NCBI GenBank assembly: GCA_947579665.1
Contig: OX388345.1
Span: forward strand, 31,277,849 to 31,341,848
Length of the DNA: 64,000 nt
Source: Sympetrum striolatum
Lineage: Eukaryota > Arthropoda > Insecta > Odonata > Libellulidae
Reading direction: 5' to 3'
Part shown: positions 34,772-46,006 of the stretch, piece after piece
Numbering within the stretch: the first letter of the stretch is position 1
How the letters are laid out: each line of letters opens with the position of its first letter
Notes under the pieces: generated by a model
The model's input: only the letters and a program-made list of their open reading frames with translations
Told to the model about the DNA's origin: nothing
Databases searched by the model: none
Program-made: the position numbers and the translations under genes

Positions 34772-36089
34772 GGCTAAGTATCTTAAAGATGTGGGTACAT
34801 CAAAATAGTTCTCATATCTAATAACCCTAAAAATACCTCAAAAAAATTAATGATATCAATGATAAAGACTAAAATTAGACAGGTTGGAAAAAATATACTC
34901 TGAACATTTACCTCGGGAGTATTTTCGATACCTCCGCCAAAAGAGAGCTCATAATCGCCTGTTTCAGGTACACTTGCAAATGTATATTCGTTGGTAAAGT
35001 TTAAAATGCAGACATTACGATGTTCACTTCAATCAATTACCTAAAATATATTTATAAAATTGTTTTCAATTCCATCAAACGTCAAGTGCGTTTTCAAAAT
35101 CAAAGATAGGCTGTCATTACATGGAATATCATGAATAACAAGATGAAAGCTTATTGTATATTTCATCAACATCTGTCATTGTTTGATCAGCAGTTGTTCC
35201 TGCTACCACATTTTGATGAAAGTAATATTTTCATTAGTCATTTGATACAGGATAAAGAAGAAGAATCTTTCATTTACTTTTGTCACAGGCTTGATCATGG
35301 CTGAAATGAAATGAAAGCTACTGAGGTATGAGTGAATAAATGTCAAGGTACGGACCGACAAGACAAGTGTTACTCGTAGAGTCATTGTGCTTCACTTACG
35401 TGGACATGTTCCGCTTACAGCATTTTGAGTGAGGAAAGTAACGACAAACTACCTCACTCCTCATCCTGCCTAGAAAACCTCATTCCTTTCTCATAAGCTC
35501 TTAGTAGCTTATGTCACAGGGGGTGAGGCACCAACCGGCCTTTGGGATGAATACTTTTCAGATAGATCTGTCGTTGAATGGGTGGATTTGTACAAAATTA
35601 AATTATTTTTAGTCCAAATATACATATACAAGATGTGAAGGTATCAAATATGTGTTGAATGAACAGTCATGATTGCCTGATAAAATTGGTAGTAAATATC
35701 TAATCAAGCCCAAAGGGCAGTTAATATTTTCTCTAAAACACTAATAATGCCGCACTCACGTTTTATCTGCAATATCCCTCGCTCTATCATGATATTGGAG
35801 ATGCGAGAAGAAAATCACGACCTCTCTGATGAGAGAACGTCGTTAATTTAACGTAATAAAGATTCGTAATCGGAATCAATTCTTACCGCAGAATTGGGGC
35901 ACGCTTGTTACTGGCGTAGAGGAAAATCTGCTTGTAAGAACGAACACATCATCATCGTAACATCTCATCCCCAGTCGTAACTTTGTTGCATTATAAGAGC
36001 CCCTTTAGGGTCACGTGCGTGGATGGGTTTATTACCCTACGTGTTCTACCTTTTAATTGAAAACTTCGTGGCGACTCGAGGGAAAGAGT
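34772..36089. other. Non-coding DNA; possible old repeat at 35410-35560
   Basis: The stretch 35410-35560 (CTACCTCACTCCTCATCCTG ... TTATGTCACAGGGGGTGAGG ... CCGGCCTTTGGG) has the texture of a dispersed arthropod repeat, GC-richer than its flanks, but has no second copy in this window. No gene recognised. Confidence 0.35.
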
Positions 36090-36290
36090 GATAATAATAC
36101 GTCTTTATTCGGGCGAGATCGAGGCTATAAGTCTCCTCTTCCATCCATCCCATCTCATAAATTGTAAAAGGATTCATTTAAAGTGAAAATATGAAAAGAA
36201 TTGTGGATGTAAAACCTAAGAGATTCTTAGGGAAAAAATGATATACTGTAGAAAAACACCTTCAAAGAAGAGGGGTGTGAATCATCCACT
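36090..36290 (-). repeat. Dispersed repeat family, copy 2 of 6
   Basis: Starts with an AATAATAC tail, then GTCTTTATTCGGGCGAGA and AAGTCTCCTCTTCCATCCAT. Inner similarity continues to the copy at 57551: ...TCTTAGGGAA... and GAGGGGTGTG match ...ACTTAGGGAA... and GGGGGGTGTG. The family unit is thus at least 200 bp. Orientation is minus, reading toward an AATAAA-containing 3' end with an (ATT)-rich tail. Confidence 0.6.
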
Positions 36291-36377
36291 CTTTTTCAAC
36301 TTCTCTTTACATCCACTCCTTATAAATTATTCCTCTCTTTCTCTATTTAATTACACATTAATTATGTTTATAATACC

Positions 36378-36440
36378 ATTGACGAAAGGTTAGATGTAAG
36401 AAGAGACTTTTCAGTTTCATTCTCGCCTTGATAAAGGCCT
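36378..36440 (+). repeat. Dispersed repeat family, copy 3 of 6, opposite orientation
   Basis: TGACGAAAGGTTAGATGTAA, then GAAGAGACTTTTCAG and TCTCGCCTTGATAAAG is the reverse complement of the family pattern. It lies less than 100 bp from copy 2, forming a tail-to-head inverted pair. GAGAATGAAACTGAAAAG (minus strand) is shared with the copy at 47070. Confidence 0.6.
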
Positions 36441-36819
36441 CATAGACCTTATCTTATCAAAACATAATCAATGAAATACGTACAGTATGTATGTATAGTC
36501 ATAATCACATAGCTCGTAGACGTAAAGGTATTTCTAAATAGGTGTAGACAATAGATTAGAATACATTTTTATTGTTATGTAGGACTTTATTTAAAAGTTT
36601 TCTAATAATTACGTCCAAAAAATATCTGGCAAAAAATTTGCATTTTTGAGAAATAGTCTACAGTTAAATGAATAAAGAAACAAAAGATTCGCACAGAAGC
36701 ATAAAAAAGGTAACCAGAAAAAAATTGCAGCTGCATTTACTCAAGTATTTATAAAATATACACTCCTTTCTAAAAACTCTTTCATTTTTGATTTTCTTGC
36801 CCTTTATTGCCCTATAAAA

Positions 36820-37460
36820 TAGATGTAATCCATCAATCATGATTGGCTTTCTATTATGACAAGGAAGGGTTAATTTTATTTAGAACAGTAATGTGTATTT
36901 GAAAAATGAAAACATAAATTCACAACTATACAATGCAATGATACACAAATGTATACATATTACAAAACATGATCAAAGCAATAAATACAGTATATATTCT
37001 AAATTACTCAAAACCTAGACATTAAGGTATCTCTACAAAGTAAAATAAAACAGATGGGAATAAACGTTTATTCTAATTATTAAGAAGGGTAAATTTTATT
37101 AACAATAGTAATAAGTATATGAAAAATTAAGACAAAAATGTACAACTGCACAATACAATGACACAAAAATCTGTACATATATTAACATGGCCAATGCAAT
37201 ACCTAACTATGTATGTTATGCGAAACATGATGATGTAAATACTGCATACAGTCAAAATTACATTTAGGTAGGTATCTAAAATTGAATAATATCTAAATAG
37301 GACAAATAAACAGATTTAAATAAATATTTATTATAATTATAAAGAAAGATGAATTTTATTTGCTACAGAAATGTGTATATGAAAACATAAGTCGAAAATT
37401 CGCAACCTTACAATGCAATCAGACACAAATGTATACCTATTATAAAAACATCGATGTAAT
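36820..37460 (+). repeat. Three-copy degenerate tandem repeat, unit 220-262 bp
   Basis: Units begin near 36865 (AAGGGTTAATTTTATTTAGA), 37085 (AAGGGTAAATTTTATTAACA) and 37346 (AAGATGAATTTTATTTGCTA). Each continues with a TGTATATGAAAA-like block, a CACAACT.TACAATGCAAT-like block, GACACAAATGTATACATATT and an A-rich spacer ending in AACAGATG..AATAAA. The first and third copies are closest. It is non-coding and AT-rich, satellite-like in character. Confidence 0.85.
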
Positions 37461-40022
37461 TCATACCACATACAGAGGAGTAAAGCGAAGGAGAAGTGGA
37501 AAGCGTGGAAGAGAGAAATTGCGCGTGGAATCGAAAGGGCCAATTACTGCGACTTCGTCATCTCCCGTTCGACTTGAGGCAGAAAATAGCCTCGTAAAAA
37601 GCGTGGGTCGGCGGAGTGGGAGGGTGGAAAAAACGAGCATCGCAGGGCGATAAATCTCGGCGGCCTCGCGAAGGCGTTCGGAGGGCGCTGCGTTCATCCT
37701 CGGCGATTCCCTCTGCAGAATGGGACTCATCAGCGTGCAGTTATGGCGGCCGATTCGATTTTCCGACCCTTTATCAGCAGATTGAGTGTTGAGCAATTTA
37801 TGCCAACGAATGGGAAGAGAGAGCACGAGGGAATTATGGCGGAAATAATCAGCACTGGAAGATTTGAAGTCGCCGAGGGATGGAGATGATTTAATTCCGC
37901 AGTATTATTTAGGTTGCGTGAGCGGATTAGGTTAATTAATAAAATGGATGAATTCGTATGGACGTCGTAAAGTTTGTCAATATTTGATGAATTAGGTTCC
38001 AAGGGAATATGGCCCTAGGCTAGGTTGTTGATATGGTCGTAAATTTCTTTTATCTTTATGGAGAACGGCGTTATAACATAAAGTTGGAGTTTTCATTGAT
38101 ATGTATTAGAAGTAATCAACGAGAGCGACATGCATTTATGTTAGGCGTAATGGTCAGGCGCGCTAGCCAATAAAATTAGGGGAATGGTTTCCTTGATTAG
38201 AGAGGTTTTCATAAAACACGCAAGATAAAAATAAACTATTACTATATTGCACAAATTTCCATTTTCCATCCAAATTTCTGGAACAGAGAAATAATTGATT
38301 TTCATCATATGTTTTTAATATAAAGTTCCTCTTAGTGAAGGTTGATGCGGTTTAATTAGATAGTTTTTCTTTTAAAATATTTTAATCATACATAGTCAAC
38401 CTCTGCTATTATTTGGTTACTAGCCATAATTTGGAAAATTATACGAATGCATTTAATGAAGGAATTTATCTTATTTAAATAATATGTTTACAACCGCTTA
38501 CTGATTTGTTACTAACCAAGAAATAATTCGCAACTCGGGTCGCTTACCAAATCTTCAGAAAAAGACTTAAACATGTACTGATTATACTAATTAACTCAAG
38601 GTATTCTGGGCTAATTTTCACAAATTGTGGAAACTACGAAGAACTTTCGTTAGTTTATTTATTGGATTATACTTGTTAGAGCTTTTCACTTTATGCATCT
38701 TGAATTTCACGGATTTACTTCCCCATAGTGAATAAAGTCAACATTAGATACTGTTTAACCCTTATTAGCAAACGTTTTCATATCTCTTGCTAGGTAGAAA
38801 AACTACAATTATGATGCGAGTCCGAAGAGATTAAACAAATGTATAGTATGGATGCCAAAACTATTCTCGACTATGGACTATAAACTCGATAACGTTTTCA
38901 CTTCCTTTGTAACGCCCTTTTGATGTTCTTCTAACCTCATCAGCCTTATTAGCTGGTGAAGCGGTGGTTTCTGTATGATGACGTATTCCATGGCGATTTT
39001 CATTTATCCCATAGAAGAAGATTCGATCAAAACTTACGGTTGTCCTCTCTCGATATTCTTTTTCAAACATACATATTAATCATAGGCTAAGATGGGAGAT
39101 GGGAATCCCATAGCCTTTGGGGGTTTTAGTATAGTGCATATTATATTTTTAAGTAAACGTTAACAATGAATATAGCATGCGTACATAAATGCATACATAT
39201 CTATGTATACCTTTAATACAATAATCGTGTCACTCAGTCCCTTATCTCAACTGCAAAAAATCAATGGATAATGTTTTTCTTTGTTTAAAGCGTTTAATTT
39301 CGATGTTCTGAATTCAATGTTGATATCATACTATTTACATGTGTGCATGTGGCTTCCGAATAGAACGCAACTCACATCTGGCCTGAAAAATCTCCGATCC
39401 ATTAATAATTAAATCCGATATTTACAAGATGAAAGAATATCACAGAGTAAGCTTACTCTTGGGCATTATCTTCTATTAGATTGTTTTGAAAGCGAGTGTC
39501 AGATGGAAGGACTTCATACAATCCGTGACAGTCATTAAATTCTTTTGCGTTTCAGTTTATTCCATTCCCGCTCTGATTGTGAGGTTTAAATGGTAGAATA
39601 ATAGCCCGCATGCGGTTTGTTTGCGATGCGTCATCGTATATGCTGGTACCTCACAATTTTCCCAGTGTCGGAGAAGCAGATTAGCGCCTATCTATACTTT
39701 CCACTTGTTATTTAATTTACACGCAAAGCAGATATGTCATCACCACCCTTTGATTAGGCTAGCGTGATTCATTTTAGAAGTAAGCGGCCTCTATTTCAAC
39801 GTAATTTTAATTAATTTAAATGCAATTAAGTCAAACTTTAAATTAATTTAAAACTAATTAATTTTAATTCAATGCATTAAAGCGTAATTTATTTATATTT
39901 TAATCAGTTTAGAATTCACATTATTTTTAATAACTTAATCTAAATTTTATTTAATTTAAAATCAACGGGGAGAGTAGATTAGACAATTTAATTTATACTA
40001 AACCAAAAAAAAATACATACAC
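37461..40022. other. Non-coding DNA with a GC- and CG-richer block at 37480-37990
   Basis: The block contains the highest density of CG dinucleotides I noticed and opens frames on both strands (97 codons plus, 121 and 90 codons minus). None resembles a known protein. A regulatory or conserved non-coding role is possible. From about 39795 to 39965 the sequence is a quasi-palindromic mass of TTAATTTAAAT motifs. Confidence 0.45.
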
Positions 40023-40052
40023 GACCAGGTTTCGATTCAGAGACCATCTCCG
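40023..40052 (-). ncRNA. Hammerhead-like relic with intact GAAA box
   Basis: The minus strand reads CGGAGATGGTCTCTGAATC then GAAACCTGGTC. GAT and ATC can pair as helix II, GAAA is intact, and C-CTG-GTC gives a minimal helix III and the GUC cleavage triplet. The CUGANGA box is damaged (CGGAGA), so activity is not expected. A T-rich run follows on the minus strand (plus-strand A run at 40006-40014). Confidence 0.35.
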
Positions 40053-41059
40053 ATAATTTAAACTTGTATCTTAGCGTGTGCATTTTATATAATTAAGAGT
40101 AGAATACAGAATGAATGATGGTAATAGTTAATCATCAAAAAGAATATCCCTGCAAAGCGTGTTCTTTTGCCCCAAACGATAATTGAAAACAGAAACATCT
40201 TGTTCTAAAAACTTCCCAAAACTCATACTCTTTAGTGATATTTCTCTGAAAGCAAGTCGTATGATCACATTTCGTCTGTCGGAAAAAGTCGTTTGAAACA
40301 GATTCGCAGGTCATGAATACTGATTCCATTCCAATTTTAATCCCTGGAAACGCTTTATTCCTCAGTGGCAACATGTGCTCAAAATGAAACTCGTTTTACG
40401 AATGAAGTGAGGCAAAGATGGTTGAATTTTGATTGCTTACTTAGTCAAGATATTAGTTTTAAATAGACAGGGAGCGGATTTCATTTCAACCTACTGTAAC
40501 TTGCTCAAAATGTTATCCAATAATGCGTGATATCGATGAAAGCAATGTCGCTTATCGTATGTTTATGAAATAACCCCGAGAAATGACTTATAGATCCAAT
40601 CCCATAAGGGAATTTAATTTAGGGGTTATGGCGTCCTGTCGTCTCCTCTCCCATTCTTCATCCCGGATTTTTTTCGCTGTTTAATAATTCCCATTTCCAT
40701 AATAGCCTTTGTTCGAATTCGCTCTTATTACGTTCCTTCTTTATTAGATTTCCGTTTTTATTTCGCTTTTCTATGGGGAAAACGGCTTTATGAAACGACC
40801 GAGCGTGTGTATTGTTGAAACCTCAATTTCTTTTTCATTTACATTCATCGTTCGTTTTGTTTACTCGTCTGGGTTTCGCAGATTAGAGAAAACGTTTTCC
40901 TTTAATCGTCATTACATATAGGTTTATTTTATACGTTTTATCTTCGTTAAAATGAAAGCATGCGATACACTAATTAAGAGGAAGGTTAAACTATAGGAAT
41001 TTTTACAAATGATGTAAATGAAGTTTGTCGTAGCAAAGAAAAGCGTGCAACTTAACCCA

Positions 41060-41221
41060 GGTTGTACATACAAGAAGAGAAAAATAGTGACTTGGCTGGG
41101 ACTCGAACCAGGGTCTCCCACTTTCCGGGCAGGTAGGTTCCAGGCAGAATACCTGCCCGTAAAGTGGGAGACCTGGGTTCGAGCCCCAGCCAAGTCACTA
41201 TTTTTCTCTTCTTGTACAACC
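41060..41221. repeat. tRNA-like palindrome, arms about 72-76 bp
   Basis: Left arm 41060-41135 and right arm 41150-41221 are reverse complements apart from a 4-base insertion and a few mismatches; the spacer is 14 nt. The right arm carries CTGGG-TTCGAGC-CCCAG, a perfect T-stem and T-loop with a near-consensus B-box, followed by CCAAGTCAC. No A-box is evident. It is best explained as two head-to-head tRNA-derived SINE ends, or one copy with a templated inversion. Arm similarity implies youth or gene-conversion between arms. Confidence 0.8.
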
Positions 41222-41611
41222 AATATTGGAATTTTGAATTATTTTAGGTATTGTATCGGAGTATGTCGAAGGCAGTTGTAGATTGGTCTCGTTTATTGAA
41301 TATATATAAAGGTAGTTAATAAAAGAAAGTTAATTTTTCTAAATAAATAATTTAAATATAGTGGTTCTTTATGGAGAAAAGCTTTCGGAAACTACGTAAT
41401 GATGGCATGATAAACAATAAAATGGAATTTTACTGAAATTTCTGATAACAAGCATAATTGCTTTTGTTACATCTCTTTTTTTAATATTACATTTGCGAGT
41501 TAATCACACATGGAATATATCCCGTAATGTTTAGGTGATTTATTTTTGGAAATTCCGCTTGAGGTAATGGATGAAGATCATTTCACACGTCAAAGCGTGG
41601 ATCTAGGAAAC

Positions 41612-41700
41612 ATCCCAAAGAATAACGGGCATTAAAAAATTCTGACAGTGCTAAGACACGAACCGGGATCTTTTAATTGTCTGTCGGCTGCTCGCAAACT
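41612..41700 (-). repeat. Old copy of the 45.8-kb tRNA-derived SINE family
   Basis: On the minus strand AGATCCCGGTTCG, then CACTGTCAGA, TTTTTTAATG and CCGTTATTCTTTGGGA follow the same order as in 45899-46006 (AGATCCCGGGTTCG, CCCTGTCAGACG, TTTTTCAAG, TCCGTTTTTCCTTGGGA). The tRNA half is badly eroded. This shows the 45.8-kb arms are a dispersed family and not a one-off. Confidence 0.6.
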
Positions 41701-42639
41701 CAAATAAACATTTTGGAAATTTAAAAAACAAATTTCGGTAAATATCTACATTTCTACCAGATAAAGGATGAAAGTGGAATTTTCACTTAAAGACGTGCAG
41801 CCAGGGAAATCTGATATCTAATTTTTATATTATTGACTCTGATATGAATATCAGTTGTGAGGGCTTTCATTGAATTACCCGAATCACTTTTTTCCTATCG
41901 ACTAAAAAGTCATCTAATTACCATTGCATAAGAAATCTATCGGAAAATGGTCAACAGATTTAATACTATTTGAAAGTTTCTTAGCCTAAAACGTTGGTTG
42001 GGCCATTAATAAGACATAATAATAATTCATATCTACGTTATTATAATTATCATCTATGTTGATAATGTTCCCGCCATTTTCCACCCGCATACCGGTTCTT
42101 TCTCTGCTGCCTCTGATTCGTCACTAGCCCATTATCTCCTAAATATGCCGCACAAGCCCTTATCTATCACAACCTGTGAGTGACATTTAGTTTTACCGCG
42201 TGGCGTCGCTAGGATACATTCCTTTTCATAACGCATCGCAATGTAGGATTTATTTTTCCTCCGCCTTGTCCCCATTACTATATCTCCTCATTTTTGCCTC
42301 CGTTTTTCTTTTCCTCTCCCCTCCCTCCTTTCATCAGTTCGACAGATATTGATTTACAAAGTAAACACAGTCAATACGAATGTGTCGCGGTATCTTTTTA
42401 TTTAGCGGAGACTTTTGGAACTTAATGCGAATCCAGGCTAATGAATGATTCGATTATTTTTTCGGTTTTTTTTCTGGTGCCAGGGAAAAAGACAAAGTTA
42501 ATGTTAATTGCGATATTGATCTTACATTAAATCGATTTTGTGAACGAAAGCTGTCTGAAAATGAATACCTCCACCTTCAAATAAAGCACAGAATTCATCC
42601 TTAGAATGTGTTCTTTATTGCTGTTATTTACTTTTCCAC
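41701..42639. other. Non-coding DNA, no feature seen
   Basis: Pyrimidine-rich around 42240-42350; otherwise AT-rich. No open frame worth recording. Confidence 0.5.
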
Positions 42640-42876
42640 TTAATCACCAGATACCTACATACACTCTGTCAAAGATAAACAAGTTTTTGAAGCCTTCACC
42701 AAAGACGTCAACACACCGTTTCTGCAAGAAGCCTCTCATAGCTCTCAGATGCTTAGTGATGTCCTAGCAGATATTCCATTCTCAGATGCAAGTCAAACCA
42801 AATCTGGGCTGTAGAGGATGAAATTCAGTGTCTGATCACCACACCACTAAAACACGTGCTTTACGTGCCAACAAAG
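42640..42876 (-). pseudogene. Heavily decayed mariner transposase, C-terminal part
   Basis: Reading the minus strand, TLNFILYSPDLV (about 42835-42800) matches the (L.HPPYSPDLAP) block that carries the last catalytic Asp region of mariner transposases. About 55 codons later VSGD-stop-VEK (about 42655-42638) matches the usual GDYVEK terminus. Several stops and at least one shift lie between. On the other side of the 43.5-kb MITE, 43515-43570 (minus: EDAILW) could be upstream transposase. The gene is long dead. The assignment rests on two short motifs in the right order and spacing. Confidence 0.5.
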
Positions 42877-42878
42877 TA

Positions 42879-43512
42879 CAGTGGTACCTCGAGATACGAG
42901 CAGCCTAACATACGAGTTTTTTGAGATACGAGCCGGAGCTCGGGCCATATTTTCGTTCAAGATACGAGCCCAAATCCGAGATACGAGCCGTGTTTCCAAG
43001 CCAAGTGCAGCCAAGAAGGCAAAGACAAGTGATAATTAAATTTACGTAAATGTTAAGCTTAGTTTAAGTTTAAAGTTAAGTGCATTGTTTTAAGTTTTTA
43101 CTTTCATTTGAAATGAGGAAAGTGTAGTTTTAGTTTTAAAGTTACTAAAATAGTTTTAAGTTATGAAAAAGCGCCGTTTACGTACGTGTCTAGAGTGCCT
43201 TCCCCCCTCCCTCCTCCTTCACCTTCGTTAGCCGCACTCGTCTGTCTCCAAAGTAAGACTATTATACTAAATAACTCTTTTATTTCTTTATTTCATATTT
43301 TGTTATGTATTTGTTAATTATACATGTTTATTTGTTATTTAAAAACATATCTTTATCCATAATTTACAATGGTTTGGGGATTTTTCATAGGTCCGGAACG
43401 GATTAAATCGAATGCAGTTATTTAAATGGGAGAAATTCGTTTGAGATACGAGCCGATTGACTTACGAGCTCGGTTCTAGAACGAATTAAACTCGTATCTC
43501 GAGGTACCACTG
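42879..43512. mobile_element. 634-bp pogo/Tigger-like MITE with perfect 22-bp termini
   Basis: Both ends read CAGTGGTACCTCGAGATACG inwards and match perfectly for 22 bp. TA duplications flank it (42877-42878, 43513-43514). The subterminal region repeats GAGATACGAGCC or a close variant at about 42888, 42922, 42959, 42979 and 43443, perhaps transposase-binding sites. CAGTGGTACCTCG..ATACGA termini are typical of Tigger/pogo-type non-autonomous elements. The interior has no transposase. It interrupts a mariner relic, so it is the younger of the two. Confidence 0.88.
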
Positions 43513-43580
43513 TAGGACTTTAGAGACTGAAGCTCACCATAATATGGCATCCTCCATACAGTCCTGATATTACATTATTT

Positions 43581-45761
43581 CTGTGTTTGATTAATTAAAA
43601 GATTCCCATTAAACCGAAGTTTTAAAGGTGAAGACATCACTTTTCAATCAATCCTCGTAGATAATTGTATATAGTATGGATGATTTCCTCCTTTTGTGGA
43701 CAAAATTCAATTATCATGATTTTTCTATCGCTATGGTCTGTAGCTCATCAGTAGAGTCAATATAGTTTTATATTAATATTCATGTAAATTAGTATTTGAT
43801 ATTCACCAGCTTCTGGAGAAGTGGGAGCGGTCAAATCAGTTCGTTAAAATTCTGTCAGCAATGTTTACGATGAATTATTATACGAACTCGAACATAAATA
43901 AACGAGAAAAACAGTGAATAGAAATAATTAATTTAAACTGATTTCTGACTAGGTTTGTTCGCTTTCGACTTTTTTTATTTAGATTGAATTACGAGGATGA
44001 TTAATCTAATTAAGAAAGGCTGCTTAAAATGTTCTTCAAGCAATTTAATCGGGAATCACAATTAAATGCTACATTATTTCCATTTTATCGTAGAAGACAC
44101 GGGTACAATACCTCTTCAGTCGGCTCACAAAAGGGAGCTTAAGGATTTCATTTGCAGCATTTGAAACTCAGGAATTCCTTTGAGAGGAATAGAAAAAAAT
44201 CGCGTAGAAAAGAGGATATTCAACTGCGATGTAGTTCACTGGAATGAGAAAAGTTTGAATTCAGAGAATGGTTCAATTTTTCACTTACACATTTAAGAAC
44301 ATCAAACAGTCTAGAAAAATTAAGAATTCCAATTTTTAATGGAATTTTAATGTTAAAAAATGTTGAAGTGTAAGCTTCATATGCATGATTTTTATTTACC
44401 TTGAATCAGAGAAGGGCAACGAAAACACTTGTATTAACTTTTATTTCAAGCTCAAGCTGATGTGCCTCAATTCAAAAGTTTACTTTTTACGGCTGCAGGA
44501 AGGTATTTGTGGGAAATATTTCAGTCTTTCCATGTCTTTTTATCTGTTGACATTTCATTCGGATTTTAAAGTTTCTCTCTCTGTAAATAATATTTGTATC
44601 ATTTATCTCAATAAATTCGATCTGCTGATTGGGTCAGGAGATATTAATCGATTCATCAAATTGAATGAAAAAATCATGCTCTAAAATTTTCATTGACTTT
44701 GAACTCGACACGTTTTATTTATTTTTTTTATTTTCATTTTGGTGCCTTATGAAAACAACTGACGATCGGGTTAGGCGAATCATTTCAAATATTCTATGCG
44801 TCGAAAAAAGACTTAATCGGTTTTACTGATCTTCATGATATTTTTCTAAAAGATCCCGCTGTACTCGCGCACGACTCATGTATTGTACACAATATTTTCT
44901 CAAAAGCATGTTCAGTTGAGTAAAGAGTAGGAAAATGTCGGAGCTAAGGGAGGGAATCTCGATTGTTTGTGAATTTTTAGCGTTCATTACTTTGTATATT
45001 TCACATACACTTCTTTTCGACAGAATTTTCACAAACTTCATTATTTGAACGCAATTTATTTTATAAACCGACATTTTCTCCTTGTAACCGTTTCAGTAAG
45101 GCCAACCTATTCAATTGACTCGGTCGAGCCAAGTCCAACCTTGAACTTGACCACTTGGCCATACACTTGAAATTGAAACCAGGCTTGAAATTCTGACCAG
45201 ACTTTTCTTAGTCTTAGGTTTAGTTTTACAGTATCCGCAACAGCCATTGCAATATGGCTTAGACATGCTCAAGTTCATAAATTCATGGATATTTACGAAA
45301 AAATAAATATTAGCTATTTAAAATTATGGCGAAGAATTCGAAATTATACGAATGCATGCTTTCGAGGATTGTTTTCTGACACATTTTGGGAATCCCCATT
45401 CCATTCTCCCACATTTGCTGAGCGATAGCGCAAAAATCCTCAAGCAAACATAATTAAGTCAGAAACCAGGTAGCATCCCGCTGCTTCTAATCTCCAACCA
45501 AATATTTTTACTCGCTGTAACGAAGAACATTGTCTTCCATCTTTTGAAGATCACTTCCTGTATAAGCAAATCAATTTTATAATTCCGCCGCAATATTCCG
45601 TATTTCTTAAGTTTGTATTTTAACAGAAAAAAAGTTCCTCGGTAATTATGAGTAAATTGTTTCTCCCAAAATTAATTTCCCTGATTCACATAACAACTGT
45701 AAAGCATAGTCATAATATATATAAGGAAAGGGTTGAGGTGACTTTGCACGTAAGGGAAGAT
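43581..45761. other. AT-rich non-coding DNA
   Basis: A 99-codon plus frame (44385-44684) and an 83-codon minus frame (45074-44823) look like translated AT-rich DNA. The stretch 45100-45260 repeats CTTGA.TTGA and GACC motifs in a way reminiscent of degenerate hAT MITE interiors, without termini. No gene recognised. Confidence 0.4.
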
Positions 45762-46006
45762 TCCCAAGGAGAAACGGACATGAAAAATGTCTGACAGGGC
45801 CGGGAATCGAACCTGGGATCTTCCTCTATCCGGGAGGCTGCCTTAACCATCTAGGCTATCCGGCACACAAAGTCCCCAAAACGGCTTATTAAAATGTTCC
45901 GGCTGGGTAGCCTAGATGGTTGAGGCAGCCTCCCGGATAGAGGAAGATCCCGGGTTCGATTCCCGGCCCTGTCAGACGTTTTTCAAGTCCGTTTTTCCTT
46001 GGGAGC
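45762..46006. repeat. Head-to-head pair of a tRNA-derived SINE (102-bp arms)
   Basis: The left arm (about 45762-45863) is the reverse complement of the right arm (45899-46006) with only about seven mismatches and a spacer near 37 nt. Each arm has TAGCCTAGATGGTT.AGGC (an A-box-like D-arm), a GCCTC-loop-GAGG anticodon-like arm, and GATCCC.GGTTCGATTCCC with a perfect B-box. The right copy pairs CCGGG-TTCGATT-CCCGG as a T-arm. After the tRNA part comes a shared tail, CTGTCAGAC.TTTTTCA. then TCCGTTT.TCCTTGGGA. The acceptor stem does not pair, so this is not a tRNA gene. Confidence 0.85.

Noticed and set aside
45100..45260. CTTGA/GACC-rich stretch as a hAT MITE interior
   Set aside because: No terminal repeats or target duplications could be found.
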